Shown: in pieces, positions 1 through 8,112 of the stretch | How positions within the stretch are numbered: the first letter of the stretch is position 1 | Layout: every line of letters starts with the position of its first letter | From: an uncultured Lysobacterales bacterium | Lineage (GTDB): Bacteria; Pseudomonadota; Gammaproteobacteria; Xanthomonadales; SZUA-36 | Length of the DNA: 42,801 bases | Reading direction: 5' to 3' | Assembly (NCBI GenBank): GCA_947258865.1 | Contig: CAMYKC010000045.1 | Span: 30,033 to 72,833, forward strand | Notes under the pieces: generated by a model | What the model saw: the letters and a program-made list of their open reading frames with translations, nothing else | What the model was told of the DNA's origin: nothing | Database searches by the model: none | Made by a program: the position numbers and the translations under genes

Positions 1-573
1 CTCGGGCAGCGACGTCATCCCTGCCATGTCGCAACCATCGCGTCTTCCTCTCTCGATCTCGGCCGCGCTCTCGAGCCTGGGACCCTGGAAAACACCGATG
101 CAGCCTCCGTCAACGACGTCTATTTCAGACTGCTGCGCGGCTTCGAGCAGGGCGAGGCGCAGCGGTCCCTCATACGGATTGGTGAAATCCACATGCACCA
201 ACGGAACTTCCCCCGAATCGCAATAACTGTGTTCACGGCCCCAGCTATAATCGACCAACTGGTCAGGCAGAGCCAGTGTGGCGGGGCCATAAGGCTCGCG
301 GATTCCACCGACAGCAGATACCGCCAGCACGCGATCAGCGCCAGCCTCTCTCAACGCCCACATGTTGGCACGGTAGTTGACGCAATGCGGCGGAAACCGG
401 TGAGGATTGCCGTGCCGCGGCAAAAAAAGGAGCCGTACCGGATGGGTTTCGACCACCCTGACCGGGGCTGCCGGAGCGCCATAGGGCGTATTCACCACAA
501 GGGTCTCGCTGTAATTCTCCAGTTCGGTCAGCCCGGTTCCCCCGAGCAAGGCCAACGTCGGGACATCTGTCAT
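1..573 (-). CDS. S-methyl-5'-thioinosine / purine nucleoside phosphorylase (3' end cut by window edge)
   Basis: The first 191 codons are visible; the gene runs off the left edge. Enzymes of this PNP/MTAP family split a purine nucleoside with phosphate, giving free base and (methylthio)ribose-1-phosphate in purine and methionine salvage. Visible motifs are the phosphate-binding GGTG at residues 11-14, RHGNPH near 53-58, the VNYRANMWAL segment that follows, and a CDMAGMTSLPE segment at the very end that forms part of the nucleoside site. Pseudomonas relatives next to hpt and nagZ act on methylthioinosine, so that substrate is inferred from context; methylthioadenosine or inosine remain possible. 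The ATG shares one base with the hpt stop (TAATG), which indicates translational coupling. Confidence 0.85.
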   Translation of the reverse strand, partial: MTDVPTLALLGGTGLTELENYSETLVVNTPYGAPAAPVRVVETHPVRLLFLPRHGNPHRFPPHCVNYRANMWALREAGADRVLAVSAVGGIREPYGPATLALPDQLVDYSWGREHSYCDSGEVPLVHVDFTNPYEGPLRLALLEAAQQSEIDVVDGGCIGVFQGPRLESAAEIERGRRDGCDMAGMTSLPE

Positions 574-1124
574 TACGAATCCTCCAGAGCCCTGATCTCG
601 TCCAGGTGACGCCAATGCTCATACACGTCCATTCCACAGCCGAAAACATACTTGTCTTCGACATTCATTCCGATGAACTCAGGAACCCGGTCTGTTGTTT
701 TGCGATCATGGATTTTACGCACCAGTACCGCGCTGTTTACGGAACGAACGCTCCTTGCTTCACAGTATCGCTCGATCGTTTCCAATGTAAGCCCAATGTC
801 ATAGATATCATCAACGATCAGTACATCCTGCCCCTGCAGATTCAGCCGCGGGGGTACGCGGAACTCAATTTCCCCGCCCTCGGTCTGTCCGGAATAGCGC
901 GTGGCGTGTACGAAGTCCATTTCAATCGGCATATCCAACCGCGAGGCAAGCCAGGCCGCCGGCATGACCGCCCCGGTCATCACGATGAGCAGGATAATCG
1001 GACTGTCACCATAAAACGTGTTGATATCGACCGCCATTCGATCAATAGCTTCATTGACTTCATGCTTTTGCGCCAGAACCGTCGAACGGTCCAGCAACTG
1101 GCGTGGATCATGGTCCATCTTCAC
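573..1124 (-). CDS. hpt: Hypoxanthine-guanine phosphoribosyltransferase
   Basis: A 183-residue type-I phosphoribosyltransferase that transfers PRPP ribose-phosphate onto hypoxanthine or guanine in the cytoplasm. The PRPP loop is at residues 101-113 (VLIVDDIYDIGLT) and the pyrophosphate loop VMTGA is at 48-52. The usual DTG of the PRPP loop reads DIG here, a mild deviation. The start overlaps the upstream channel gene as ATGA, and the stop overlaps the phosphorylase start, so the three cistrons form one translationally coupled unit. With the phosphorylase downstream, the likely role is to recapture hypoxanthine released from methylthioinosine or inosine. Length is normal for this family. Confidence 0.93.
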   Translation of the reverse strand: MKMDHDPRQLLDRSTVLAQKHEVNEAIDRMAVDINTFYGDSPIILLIVMTGAVMPAAWLASRLDMPIEMDFVHATRYSGQTEGGEIEFRVPPRLNLQGQDVLIVDDIYDIGLTLETIERYCEARSVRSVNSAVLVRKIHDRKTTDRVPEFIGMNVEDKYVFGCGMDVYEHWRHLDEIRALEDS

Positions 1125-2260
1125 TCCTTATTTTCTGCGCCGATACTCGCATCACCCAAGCCGGCGAATTCCGGAATCACGTCCATTTTCAGGGTCCGTG
1201 TGGGATACGCAATCGTCGCTCCGTGCTGTGCCACGATATCGGCAATTTTCAATAGTACATCCTGCTTGACTTCATGGTAACGCTGCCAGACGACGGTGTG
1301 TGTCATGCAATAGATGAAAAAATCCACGGATGATTCGGCGAAGGCATTGAACTGGACCATCAGGGTTTGCTGTTCATCGATTTCAGGATGACCGACAAGC
1401 ATATCGCGCACTGCGTCGGTGATGGCTTTCATCCGGCCGATGTCGTCGTATCGCAGACCAATGGTCTCGTAAATTCTGCGGTTGGTCATGCGCGAGGGAT
1501 TTTCTACGGACGCGGTGGTAAACACCGCGTTTGGGACGTAAACGGGCCGCTTGTCGAACTTTCGAATGGTGGTTTGTCTCCAACCGATATCTTCCACGAC
1601 GCCTTCGATGCCTTTTTCATTCAGCAGGATCCAGTCGCCAATGCTGAAGGGCCGGTCGATGAACACGGTCACGCCGCCAAAAAAATTGGCCAGCAGGTCT
1701 TTCGCCGCCAAGCCTATGGCAAGGCCACCAATCCCACCAGCTGCCAATAGACCGGCAACATTGAATCCCAACGTATCCAGTGCAACCAGAAGAGCGGTTA
1801 CCGCAATGGTGATTCGAACTACACGGCCCAGGGCATGCACCGTGGTTTGATCGACCACTCGGCCCTCCCTTCTGGCCTTTTCAACAATGTTGTTTTCGAT
1901 GTTCTTGATGATAGAGATCGCCATCCAGGCGATGGCATACAGTATGCCGACCTGGCGGACTCGTGTGATCAGCTCCGTATCCAGCAGACCGCCTTCTTCC
2001 CTGGCTGGTATGAGCTGCGATGCCAGCGTGATTCCCACCAGCCAAATAAGAAACGTAAGGGGCCGCACAGCCGCGTAAAAAATCGCATCATCCCAGAGGT
2101 TCTCTGTTTTTGACACGAAGCCGCCCACCCGCTTCAGGACGCGCCTCTGAATGTAATCAATGAGTAGCGCAGTCAGCACTACAAGAAAAACCGACAGGGC
2201 CCACGGCTTTAGACCGCTGGCTGCAGCCAGCGCCTCGACCCAGCTTCCAATCATTTCCAT
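1121..2260 (-). CDS. MscS-family mechanosensitive ion channel
   Basis: A 379-residue inner-membrane protein. Hydrophobic segments lie near residues 17-37, 62-88, 103-122 and 146-166. They are followed by the glycine/alanine-rich pore helix of MscS (GLLAAGGIGGLAIGLAAKDL, about 170-189) and the conserved exit FFGGVTVFIDRPFSIGD. The rest is the cytoplasmic beta and alpha/beta cage. Having more than three membrane segments places it with the YnaI/YbdG-like medium-size channels. Such channels open under membrane tension and protect against osmotic downshock. An AGGAG sits eight bases before the first of two close ATGs. Its placement between nagZ and hpt, with a 4-base overlap to hpt, gives no functional clue. 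Confidence 0.9.
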   Translation of the reverse strand: MEMIGSWVEALAAASGLKPWALSVFLVVLTALLIDYIQRRVLKRVGGFVSKTENLWDDAIFYAAVRPLTFLIWLVGITLASQLIPAREEGGLLDTELITRVRQVGILYAIAWMAISIIKNIENNIVEKARREGRVVDQTTVHALGRVVRITIAVTALLVALDTLGFNVAGLLAAGGIGGLAIGLAAKDLLANFFGGVTVFIDRPFSIGDWILLNEKGIEGVVEDIGWRQTTIRKFDKRPVYVPNAVFTTASVENPSRMTNRRIYETIGLRYDDIGRMKAITDAVRDMLVGHPEIDEQQTLMVQFNAFAESSVDFFIYCMTHTVVWQRYHEVKQDVLLKIADIVAQHGATIAYPTRTLKMDVIPEFAGLGDASIGAENKE

Positions 2261-2278
2261 AAAGTCAACTCCTGTGGG

Positions 2279-3277
2279 TCAGCTACAGAACTGATCCACC
2301 AGTTTCTCCAGGCTTTGTTGCCAATGGGCCCATTCCCTGATTCCTTCCTGTTTAACGATAGCCAGCTCTTCACGATTGACCGTGGGATGGCCGTATAGGC
2401 GAGTAACGGCATCGGTAGCATCACCTATCGGCGCATCCAGTTCATCCAGCAAGGATGCGACATCTTCCGGCAAACAAACCAGAACAAGGTCACAGCCCGC
2501 TTCGAGACAGCACAGCGTGCGCGCTCGCAAGCCGCCAACCGATTTGGCCGCGTGCATGCCAATGTCATCTGAAAAAATCACGCCACGGTACCCTATCGTT
2601 TTCCTCAGGATTTCCCGAAGCCAGGTGCGCGAATAGCCGGCGGGATGTTCATCGACCTGCGGGTAAACAACATGGGCAACCATCAGTGCATCCAGTTCCG
2701 ACGCCAGCGCCCTGAATGGCACGAGGTCCAAACTTTCGATTTCCTCCAGCGCCACGCCCGCGTGACCCGGGAAATGCTTGCCGGTGGTCTTCATCCCCGA
2801 ATCATGCATTCCTGCCAGGTAGGCACGCCCGAGCTCAGTGACCACGTCCGGGTTACCCGACAGCGCCCTGTCGCCAATGACGCGGCTCCCCCGATCCAGG
2901 TCCAGTACCGGAGCAAAACTGAGGTCTATTCCGCAGGCCAGCATTTCAGTCGCCATGACCCGACCGTGACGGTAAGCCATGTCCAGCGCCTTCAGAGGAT
3001 CAGAGTCGTGGATGTTTCCGAGAATGCCAAGAGGCGGCAGATGAGTGAACCCGTCCTTCAGGCGCTGAACCCTGCCCCCTTCCTGGTCGATGCAGATCAG
3101 AAGCCGCGGCTCACGAGCAGCACGAATGTTGCCGACCAACCGCTCCAACTGCCCTGGGCTCTCGAAATTTCGTGTGAACAACACAACTCCGCCGACCGCG
3201 GGGTGGCGCAGGTATTTATGACTCTTGTCATCCAGTTCGGTTCCGGAAAGACCTATCAGGATCGGACCGGGCTTCAT
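2279..3277 (-). CDS. nagZ: Beta-N-acetylglucosaminidase NagZ, catalytic loop missing
   Basis: A GH3 cytoplasmic enzyme of peptidoglycan recycling that removes GlcNAc from anhydromuropeptides. It shows DQEGGR (64-69), KHFPGH (167-172) and the aspartate nucleophile in FSDDIGM (about 235-241). After GKHFPGH, family members have roughly 29 residues before the next conserved F, including the D-S/T-H dyad that acts as general acid/base. Here only 16 residues remain (AGVALEEIESLDLVPF), so about 13 residues, including that dyad, are absent in frame. As written the protein should be catalytically impaired. I chose the ATG at 3277 because AGGA lies seven bases upstream; the in-frame GTG at 3283 is only one base from it. 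The gene heads the nagZ-channel-hpt-phosphorylase group. Confidence 0.88.
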   Translation of the reverse strand: MKPGPILIGLSGTELDDKSHKYLRHPAVGGVVLFTRNFESPGQLERLVGNIRAAREPRLLICIDQEGGRVQRLKDGFTHLPPLGILGNIHDSDPLKALDMAYRHGRVMATEMLACGIDLSFAPVLDLDRGSRVIGDRALSGNPDVVTELGRAYLAGMHDSGMKTTGKHFPGHAGVALEEIESLDLVPFRALASELDALMVAHVVYPQVDEHPAGYSRTWLREILRKTIGYRGVIFSDDIGMHAAKSVGGLRARTLCCLEAGCDLVLVCLPEDVASLLDELDAPIGDATDAVTRLYGHPTVNREELAIVKQEGIREWAHWQQSLEKLVDQFCS

Positions 3278-3286
3278 GTGCACATC

Positions 3287-4618
3287 CTATACGGTCCGCT
3301 CAAAGAGCGCGATGGATTCAACGTGCCCTGTGTGCGGAAACATGTCCATCACGCCAGCGCCTTGCAAGTGGAAGCCGAATTGCTCCACCAGGACGCCTGC
3401 ATCTCTGGCCAGGCTGGCCGGGTGGCAGGATACATAGACAACGCGCCGTGCGCCACTGGCCGCGATGTGCGGAAGAATGGATTCGGCGCCTGAACGAGGC
3501 GGATCGACCAGCACTTTGTCATAAGGTTTCTTCAACCAGGGCGCAGCTCCCGGCTCTTCGTTCAGATCGGCGGCATAAAAACGGGCGTTCTCCAGCCCGT
3601 TGCGCCGTGCGTTATCTTCCGCTTTTTTCACGAGTTCACCATCGCCTTCTATACCCACGACTTCCCGCGCCCTCGTCGCAATCGGTAGCGTGAAATTGCC
3701 GAGTCCGCAAAACAGATCAAGTACCCGGTCATCCTCAGACGGATTCAACAGTGTTACCGCCCTGTCTATCATTTTACGATTCATCTCGGTGTTGACCTGG
3801 ATGAAATCCGAGGGTGCGAAGAACAGCTCAATACCAAACGCCGGCAGGGTAAAACCGAGCTCCGGTTCCATAGGCTCCAGGCAGTGAATGCTCGACGGTC
3901 CGGCTGGCTGCAGTAAAACTGCAATTCCGGTTTCCTGGGCGAATTCCCGCAGTTTCAGTTCATCGTTCCCGCTCAAAGGTTCGAGATGCCGGAAAATCAG
4001 GGCGCAGGACTCGTCACCACAAGCAACTTCGATTTGCGGAATGCTCCGCCGCGCTTCCATGGCATAAATCAAGGCGGACAAGCCGTCGAGATGAGCGGCA
4101 ATTCGTGCATCGAGTACATGGCATTCCTGCATATCGGCCACGAAGCGTCCGTATCGTTCACGAAAACCAACCAGCACGCGCTCTTTTTTGTGCACATAAC
4201 GAACCGATAGCCGGGCTTTGCGCCGATAGCCCCACAAGGGCCCTGTCAGCGGCTCCCAAAGTAACTCGGGTGAGACCTTTCCGATTCGGGTTAGATTCTG
4301 AATCAGCGTGTTTTGTTTGGACTCGATTTGTCGTTCCGGCGCCAGGTGTTGCAGGGAACAACCGCCACAGAAACCGAAGTGGGGGCAGCGGGGCGTGATG
4401 CGGTCAGGAGACGACTCCAGCACCTCCAGGGTCTCCCCTTCATCGTAAGCCCTCTTTCGGCCCGTTATGCGAACCAGGACAAGCTCGCCCGGCAAGGCGC
4501 CATACACGAACATTTTCTTGTCTCCGTGCGTCGCCACACCACGTCCATCGTGGCTCAGATCATCGATCCTCAGCTCGACAGGTTCTTTGGGCAGCTTGCG
4601 TCTTCTGCGCCGGCTCAT
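3287..4618 (-). CDS. rlmD: 23S rRNA (uracil-1939-C5)-methyltransferase RlmD
   Basis: A 443-residue SAM-dependent RNA methyltransferase. It has an N-terminal TRAM domain (about 10-68), a [4Fe-4S] cysteine cluster (C78, C84, C87 and a fourth in QECHVLD near 166), SAM motif VLDLFCGLGNF (about 300), DPPRSGAESI, and the catalytic cysteine in YVSCHPASLARD. The C-terminal DMFPHTGHVES block is intact. Length matches the family. It begins about 14 bases beyond the terminator that ends the ydbH-ydbL unit, so it probably has its own promoter there. It ends 10 bases before the nagZ ATG and may be co-transcribed with it. Confidence 0.95.
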   Translation of the reverse strand: MSRRRRRKLPKEPVELRIDDLSHDGRGVATHGDKKMFVYGALPGELVLVRITGRKRAYDEGETLEVLESSPDRITPRCPHFGFCGGCSLQHLAPERQIESKQNTLIQNLTRIGKVSPELLWEPLTGPLWGYRRKARLSVRYVHKKERVLVGFRERYGRFVADMQECHVLDARIAAHLDGLSALIYAMEARRSIPQIEVACGDESCALIFRHLEPLSGNDELKLREFAQETGIAVLLQPAGPSSIHCLEPMEPELGFTLPAFGIELFFAPSDFIQVNTEMNRKMIDRAVTLLNPSEDDRVLDLFCGLGNFTLPIATRAREVVGIEGDGELVKKAEDNARRNGLENARFYAADLNEEPGAAPWLKKPYDKVLVDPPRSGAESILPHIAASGARRVVYVSCHPASLARDAGVLVEQFGFHLQGAGVMDMFPHTGHVESIALFERTV

Positions 4619-4630
4619 AAGGCAATCTCA

Positions 4631-4672
4631 CAAAAAAAGACGACCGGGCTGCTGGCCCGGCCGATGTTTTTT
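4631..4672 (-). terminator. Rho-independent terminator after ydbL
   Basis: On the minus strand, CCGGGC-CAGCA-GCCCGG forms a GC stem, extended by flanking G-C and G-T pairs, followed after a few bases by seven T. The plus strand also ends in six T beyond the stem, so the hairpin could work in both directions. It lies exactly between the ydbL stop and the rlmD start. Confidence 0.75.
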
Positions 4673-4682
4673 ACTGGTCTGA

Positions 4683-5282
4683 CTATTTTTGACGCCAGGC
4701 GCCGCCGGCTTCCTGGTAGTACCAGCCTGACCGCGCGTTGCGAACCCACTCCCGGGCGAACGTTTCCTGGATTTCCTGCTCCCACTCGGGATGACCATTG
4801 GCAACTGCAATTTCGCGGTACACTGCCCGGCGATCCCGGTTTTCATCGGCAACTGCGCTTTCCAGGTTCCTGCGTTCGCCTAGCGAGACTGCCGAGCGGT
4901 CGCGAATACTCACAAAGCCATCAGATGTAAAACCGATGGCTCCGGCATCGAACAGGGGATTCAGCGTCGTTCGCTGGCGCCCGGCCATCCGCGCCTTAAT
5001 GGCATTGATCTGAGGAGTGTTGATTTCGATCTCAGCCTGCTGCGCCTGGGCGCTCGGCACGATGAAGTCCAGCAATCCATTGGCAGCCATCAACATGATC
5101 GCAACGGGAGTATCGTGAGGATTGAACAGCGAGCCCTCTTCGTTGGGCTTGCCCAGCACATCATCGACAAACTGCCCGGCTGCGCGCTCGGCAGCAGCAG
5201 CCGGAAAGTACACGTTGATCGTAACGCATGCAGCCAGAGCGAAAAATACGCTCAGGATCAGGGCAGTTTTGACTTTTTTCAT
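4683..5282 (-). CDS. ydbL: YdbL-family lipoprotein (DUF1318)
   Basis: A 199-residue lipoprotein precursor. The signal peptide MKKVKTALILSVFFALAAC places the lipidated cysteine at residue 19 in a LAAC lipobox. It is followed by VTINVYFPAAAAERAA, the hallmark of the DUF1318/YdbL family. In enteric bacteria YdbL belongs to the YdbH-YnbE system for phospholipid movement between the membranes, and the upstream neighbour here is YdbH-like. The ATG at 5282 is preceded by AAGGAG at six bases. A longer open frame upstream overlaps the ydbH end and lacks a signal peptide, so it was rejected. The gene ends at a strong terminator. Confidence 0.85.
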   Translation of the reverse strand: MKKVKTALILSVFFALAACVTINVYFPAAAAERAAGQFVDDVLGKPNEEGSLFNPHDTPVAIMLMAANGLLDFIVPSAQAQQAEIEINTPQINAIKARMAGRQRTTLNPLFDAGAIGFTSDGFVSIRDRSAVSLGERRNLESAVADENRDRRAVYREIAVANGHPEWEQEIQETFAREWVRNARSGWYYQEAGGAWRQK

Positions 5283-5328
5283 CCTGTTCTCCTTGGCTCG
5301 AGGCCCGGTGGCCCATTTTATCAGACTG

Positions 5329-7359
5329 TCAGCCTTCCGGCGCTTCTCCAATCCTGATGGATTCTTCGCCTGAAACCGCCAACAGCTCAGCCACCAATTG
5401 CGGCCAATCTGTCTGCCGGTTAAAGGCCCTGATTGTGATCTTGGGCACACCCGCACCTTCCAGTAGTAAAACACTCACTTCGTCTTCGCTGATGCCACGC
5501 ACCTCGCACACGTTGTTATGTAACTTACAACCCAACCCCAGCCGGCGATATGAAAACTTGTTGAACAATCTCATCAGCGGTCCGGTTAAGGCTGTCGTTG
5601 CTCGCCCTCCGCCGAGAGTGGTGAGGTTATTGACCGCCTGTCTCGATATGCCGTTAGAACCACTTTGGCGCTCTGGAGTTCCGAACCAGGCGTCAAAGGC
5701 AACCGGTTTCCAGTCGAGCATGCGAAGTTCGTGAACATATCCGTCCAGCCGGCCCGATATTTTTCCGAATGAGAAGGTCCCGGTCAGCATTTCCAAATCC
5801 AGGTTGCTGGCGTCCACGTTGGCTGCAAGACTGGGCAGCACACCGAACAGCCGCTCGACCCTCAGATCGCCGACAGAGACCGTGCCATCAAAAACGCGGA
5901 CGAGAATTTCGCCATCCACTTCCAGAACCCCATCGCGGAGTCTGGCGCCGGGAATTTCTCCGCTCAGTGTCCCGCTGAACGAAGGCCAGCCCAGTGCCGC
6001 TGTCAGCTGCTCAATATCCAGTTCCTGCAAGGAGGCTTCCATGTGAATGTCAGCCTCGCGATCGCCGTAGGCGCTGCTGCCTGGCAGCACCAATCTCAAT
6101 TTGTCCAACTGAAGACGACCACCCAGCACATTCAGCGTGAGCGGTTTCAGCAGGGCCAAAGCCCCGGGCTCGGAATCCAGTGACGCCTCTCCAGCTCCGA
6201 GATTGATCCGGCCGAACAGGAGACCGCGCCATGAAAGTTTGGAATCGTAGGCATGGTCCCCGGGGCGAAGTCTGGCATCCAGCCCGGTGAACGCGAAGCG
6301 GCTGCGCAGCGCATCCACAATCGTCAGGTCGCCGATATCGAGGTCGCCGGATGTAAACTCACCGCCTACCCACTCACCGCTCCAGCTGACCCGCCCCGTT
6401 ACCTCAAGGCCATTGAGCGTCCAGGTGGCTGCCATGGGCTCTATATATCGCCGGTACGCACCTGGAAAACTGAGGTCAACGCGATTGACCTGCAGCAACC
6501 AGGCGCCAGACACATTCTCTTCTTTTTGCTCCAACCTGCCTTCAACGGTCAACGAGTCACTGTCGGTCAGGTAAAATTCCACGACCTGCAAGGTTGCATC
6601 GCGCCATTCAGGCTCCACTCTGAATTCCAGGCCCGCGTCAGAAAAATCCCGGTAAAAATCATCGATCAACACTTCACCGCTCTCGATGACCCCGTCAGTC
6701 CTGATTTCCAGTTCATCGCCACGCCTGACGGTTCCGCCGACTTTCAGTTCCAGAGCCTCTCCGGCGATTCGGCCGTCGGGTGAATCGAAGGCCAGGTCCC
6801 GAATGCCCAGTTGAAATGACAGCTCCGGCTGCTGATCCGCGCGCTGCGCAATCCGAATACCAGCGTCCAATACCCCACGGCTCAGCCAGGCCGACTCCGA
6901 TGGCATGACTCCCAGACCCTTCAATGCAGGCAACTGGATTTCAGTGCTGCGGAAATCAGCCAAAAATCCGTCTGGATCGATCGCTACATCCGCGCTGGCT
7001 TCAAAATTTCCTGAACGAAAGCGCGCCTTGAATCGGGATGTTTCGTCACCTAAAGACAATTCGTCGACTGAGCCGTTGAGCCCAATATCGGAAAAAACCG
7101 CCTCCAACCCTTCGAGTTTTACCCGGCCGATATGAATATGGAATCTGTCGTCACTGTCCAGATCCACTCGCAGCTCTTCCAGGCGATATTCTTCGTACTC
7201 GATGCTCTGGGCGCTGAATTGAATTTCCGGGAGTGACGCGCAAACAGATAATGGAATAGCCATCATCACGAGCGAGGTTGCCAGACACCCCAGAAGTTTT
7301 GCATCTTTCCGGACTTGGACTATGCTTCGGATAAGCAATTCGAAAATCAATACCGGCAT
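5329..7359 (-). CDS. ydbH: YdbH-like AsmA-family intermembrane lipid-transport protein
   Basis: A 676-residue protein with an N-terminal signal or anchor (hydrophobic part near LLGCLATSLVMMAIPLSVCA). A long repetitive beta-rich body follows, with many short alternating strands and LRLDKL/VDLDS-like segments. This matches AsmA-like bridge proteins; E. coli YdbH is larger, about 880 residues. The C terminus (YRRLGLGCKLHNNVCEVRGI...) and the DUF1318 lipoprotein directly downstream support YdbH over AsmA or TamB. No small YnbE lipoprotein gene lies in the 46-base gap to ydbL. I chose ATG 7359; a TTG at 7377 would add six residues. It is divergent from the response-regulator gene with 28 bases between starts. 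Confidence 0.6.
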   Translation of the reverse strand: MPVLIFELLIRSIVQVRKDAKLLGCLATSLVMMAIPLSVCASLPEIQFSAQSIEYEEYRLEELRVDLDSDDRFHIHIGRVKLEGLEAVFSDIGLNGSVDELSLGDETSRFKARFRSGNFEASADVAIDPDGFLADFRSTEIQLPALKGLGVMPSESAWLSRGVLDAGIRIAQRADQQPELSFQLGIRDLAFDSPDGRIAGEALELKVGGTVRRGDELEIRTDGVIESGEVLIDDFYRDFSDAGLEFRVEPEWRDATLQVVEFYLTDSDSLTVEGRLEQKEENVSGAWLLQVNRVDLSFPGAYRRYIEPMAATWTLNGLEVTGRVSWSGEWVGGEFTSGDLDIGDLTIVDALRSRFAFTGLDARLRPGDHAYDSKLSWRGLLFGRINLGAGEASLDSEPGALALLKPLTLNVLGGRLQLDKLRLVLPGSSAYGDREADIHMEASLQELDIEQLTAALGWPSFSGTLSGEIPGARLRDGVLEVDGEILVRVFDGTVSVGDLRVERLFGVLPSLAANVDASNLDLEMLTGTFSFGKISGRLDGYVHELRMLDWKPVAFDAWFGTPERQSGSNGISRQAVNNLTTLGGGRATTALTGPLMRLFNKFSYRRLGLGCKLHNNVCEVRGISEDEVSVLLLEGAGVPKITIRAFNRQTDWPQLVAELLAVSGEESIRIGEAPEG

Positions 7360-7387
7360 ACAGTGATTGCCGCTCAAAGGGGGCTCC

Positions 7388-8107
7388 GTGAAAAACCGAC
7401 TTTTTCCCAGGGATTACCGCACCCTGGTCGTTGACGACCACGAAATCAGCCGCCATTGCACAGTCGCAGCATTGCGGCAAAGCATGGGGACTGTCAAGCA
7501 AGCATGTAATGTTGACGATGCCCTGGCGCAAGCATTGGAATGGTATCCACATCTTATTTTCACGGACATCAACCTGCCAGGCGGCAGTGGCCTTGACCTG
7601 GTGGCTCGAATCAGGCGCGACTGGCCTTCGAGCCGTGAACAGCCGCGGGTCATTGTACTCAGCGCAGATGATTCAGAGCAGATTCGGTCGGCTGCGGAGC
7701 AACTGAATATCGCCCATGTTCTGATCAAGCCTGCTTGTGCCGAGGAATTGGTCAGGGCAGCGAAACCCCGCCAGGCCAATCGCGTTACCGAATATGTCAA
7801 ACAGCAACCTGATGAAGATCTGCAACAGTTGTTCAGAGAAGAACTGGAGCAGCGATTTCCGGAACTCGATAACCATCTCTCGCAGCTCGACCTGGCGAAA
7901 GCTGCCGGCATACTTCACCAGCTGATTGCTTCCAGCGCTCTTTGCAAGAGGAGACGATTGGAGAAGAGTCTGCGTGCACTGGAAAAGGCATGCCAGGTGG
8001 AGGCTTCAGCGAACCTGCTGGCACGTTCCTATTATGTTTTTATCGTCGCTGCCCGGGACTTTATCCAGGAAAAAGGCCACTCTGCCGCACACCTGGAACA
8101 GAGATGA
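7388..8107 (+). CDS. Response regulator with C-terminal HPt-like domain
   Basis: A 239-residue protein. The receiver domain (about 10-125) has the acidic pair D16-D17, phospho-acceptor D60 in FTDINLPGGSGLDL, and K114 in LIKPA. The C-terminal half (about 145-230) is helical, and its ILHQLIASSALCKRRRLEKSLRALEKAC segment fits a histidine phosphotransfer module with H177 as acceptor. There is no DNA-binding or cyclase output domain. The protein could therefore pass phosphate from a hybrid kinase onward in a phosphorelay; no kinase is in the window. The GTG at 7388 follows a GGGGG tract; a TTG at 7367 is the alternative start. The HPt assignment rests on pattern only. Confidence 0.78.
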   Translation: MKNRLFPRDYRTLVVDDHEISRHCTVAALRQSMGTVKQACNVDDALAQALEWYPHLIFTDINLPGGSGLDLVARIRRDWPSSREQPRVIVLSADDSEQIRSAAEQLNIAHVLIKPACAEELVRAAKPRQANRVTEYVKQQPDEDLQQLFREELEQRFPELDNHLSQLDLAKAAGILHQLIASSALCKRRRLEKSLRALEKACQVEASANLLARSYYVFIVAARDFIQEKGHSAAHLEQR

Positions 8108-8112
8108 GATAT

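Noticed and set aside
2279-3283. GTG at 3283 as the nagZ start
   Set aside because: It is one base from the AGGA motif, whereas the ATG at 3277 has proper spacing and fits family N termini.
5283-5474. Upstream extension of the ydbL frame
   Set aside because: It overlaps the end of ydbH, lacks a ribosome site and would bury the lipoprotein signal inside the protein.
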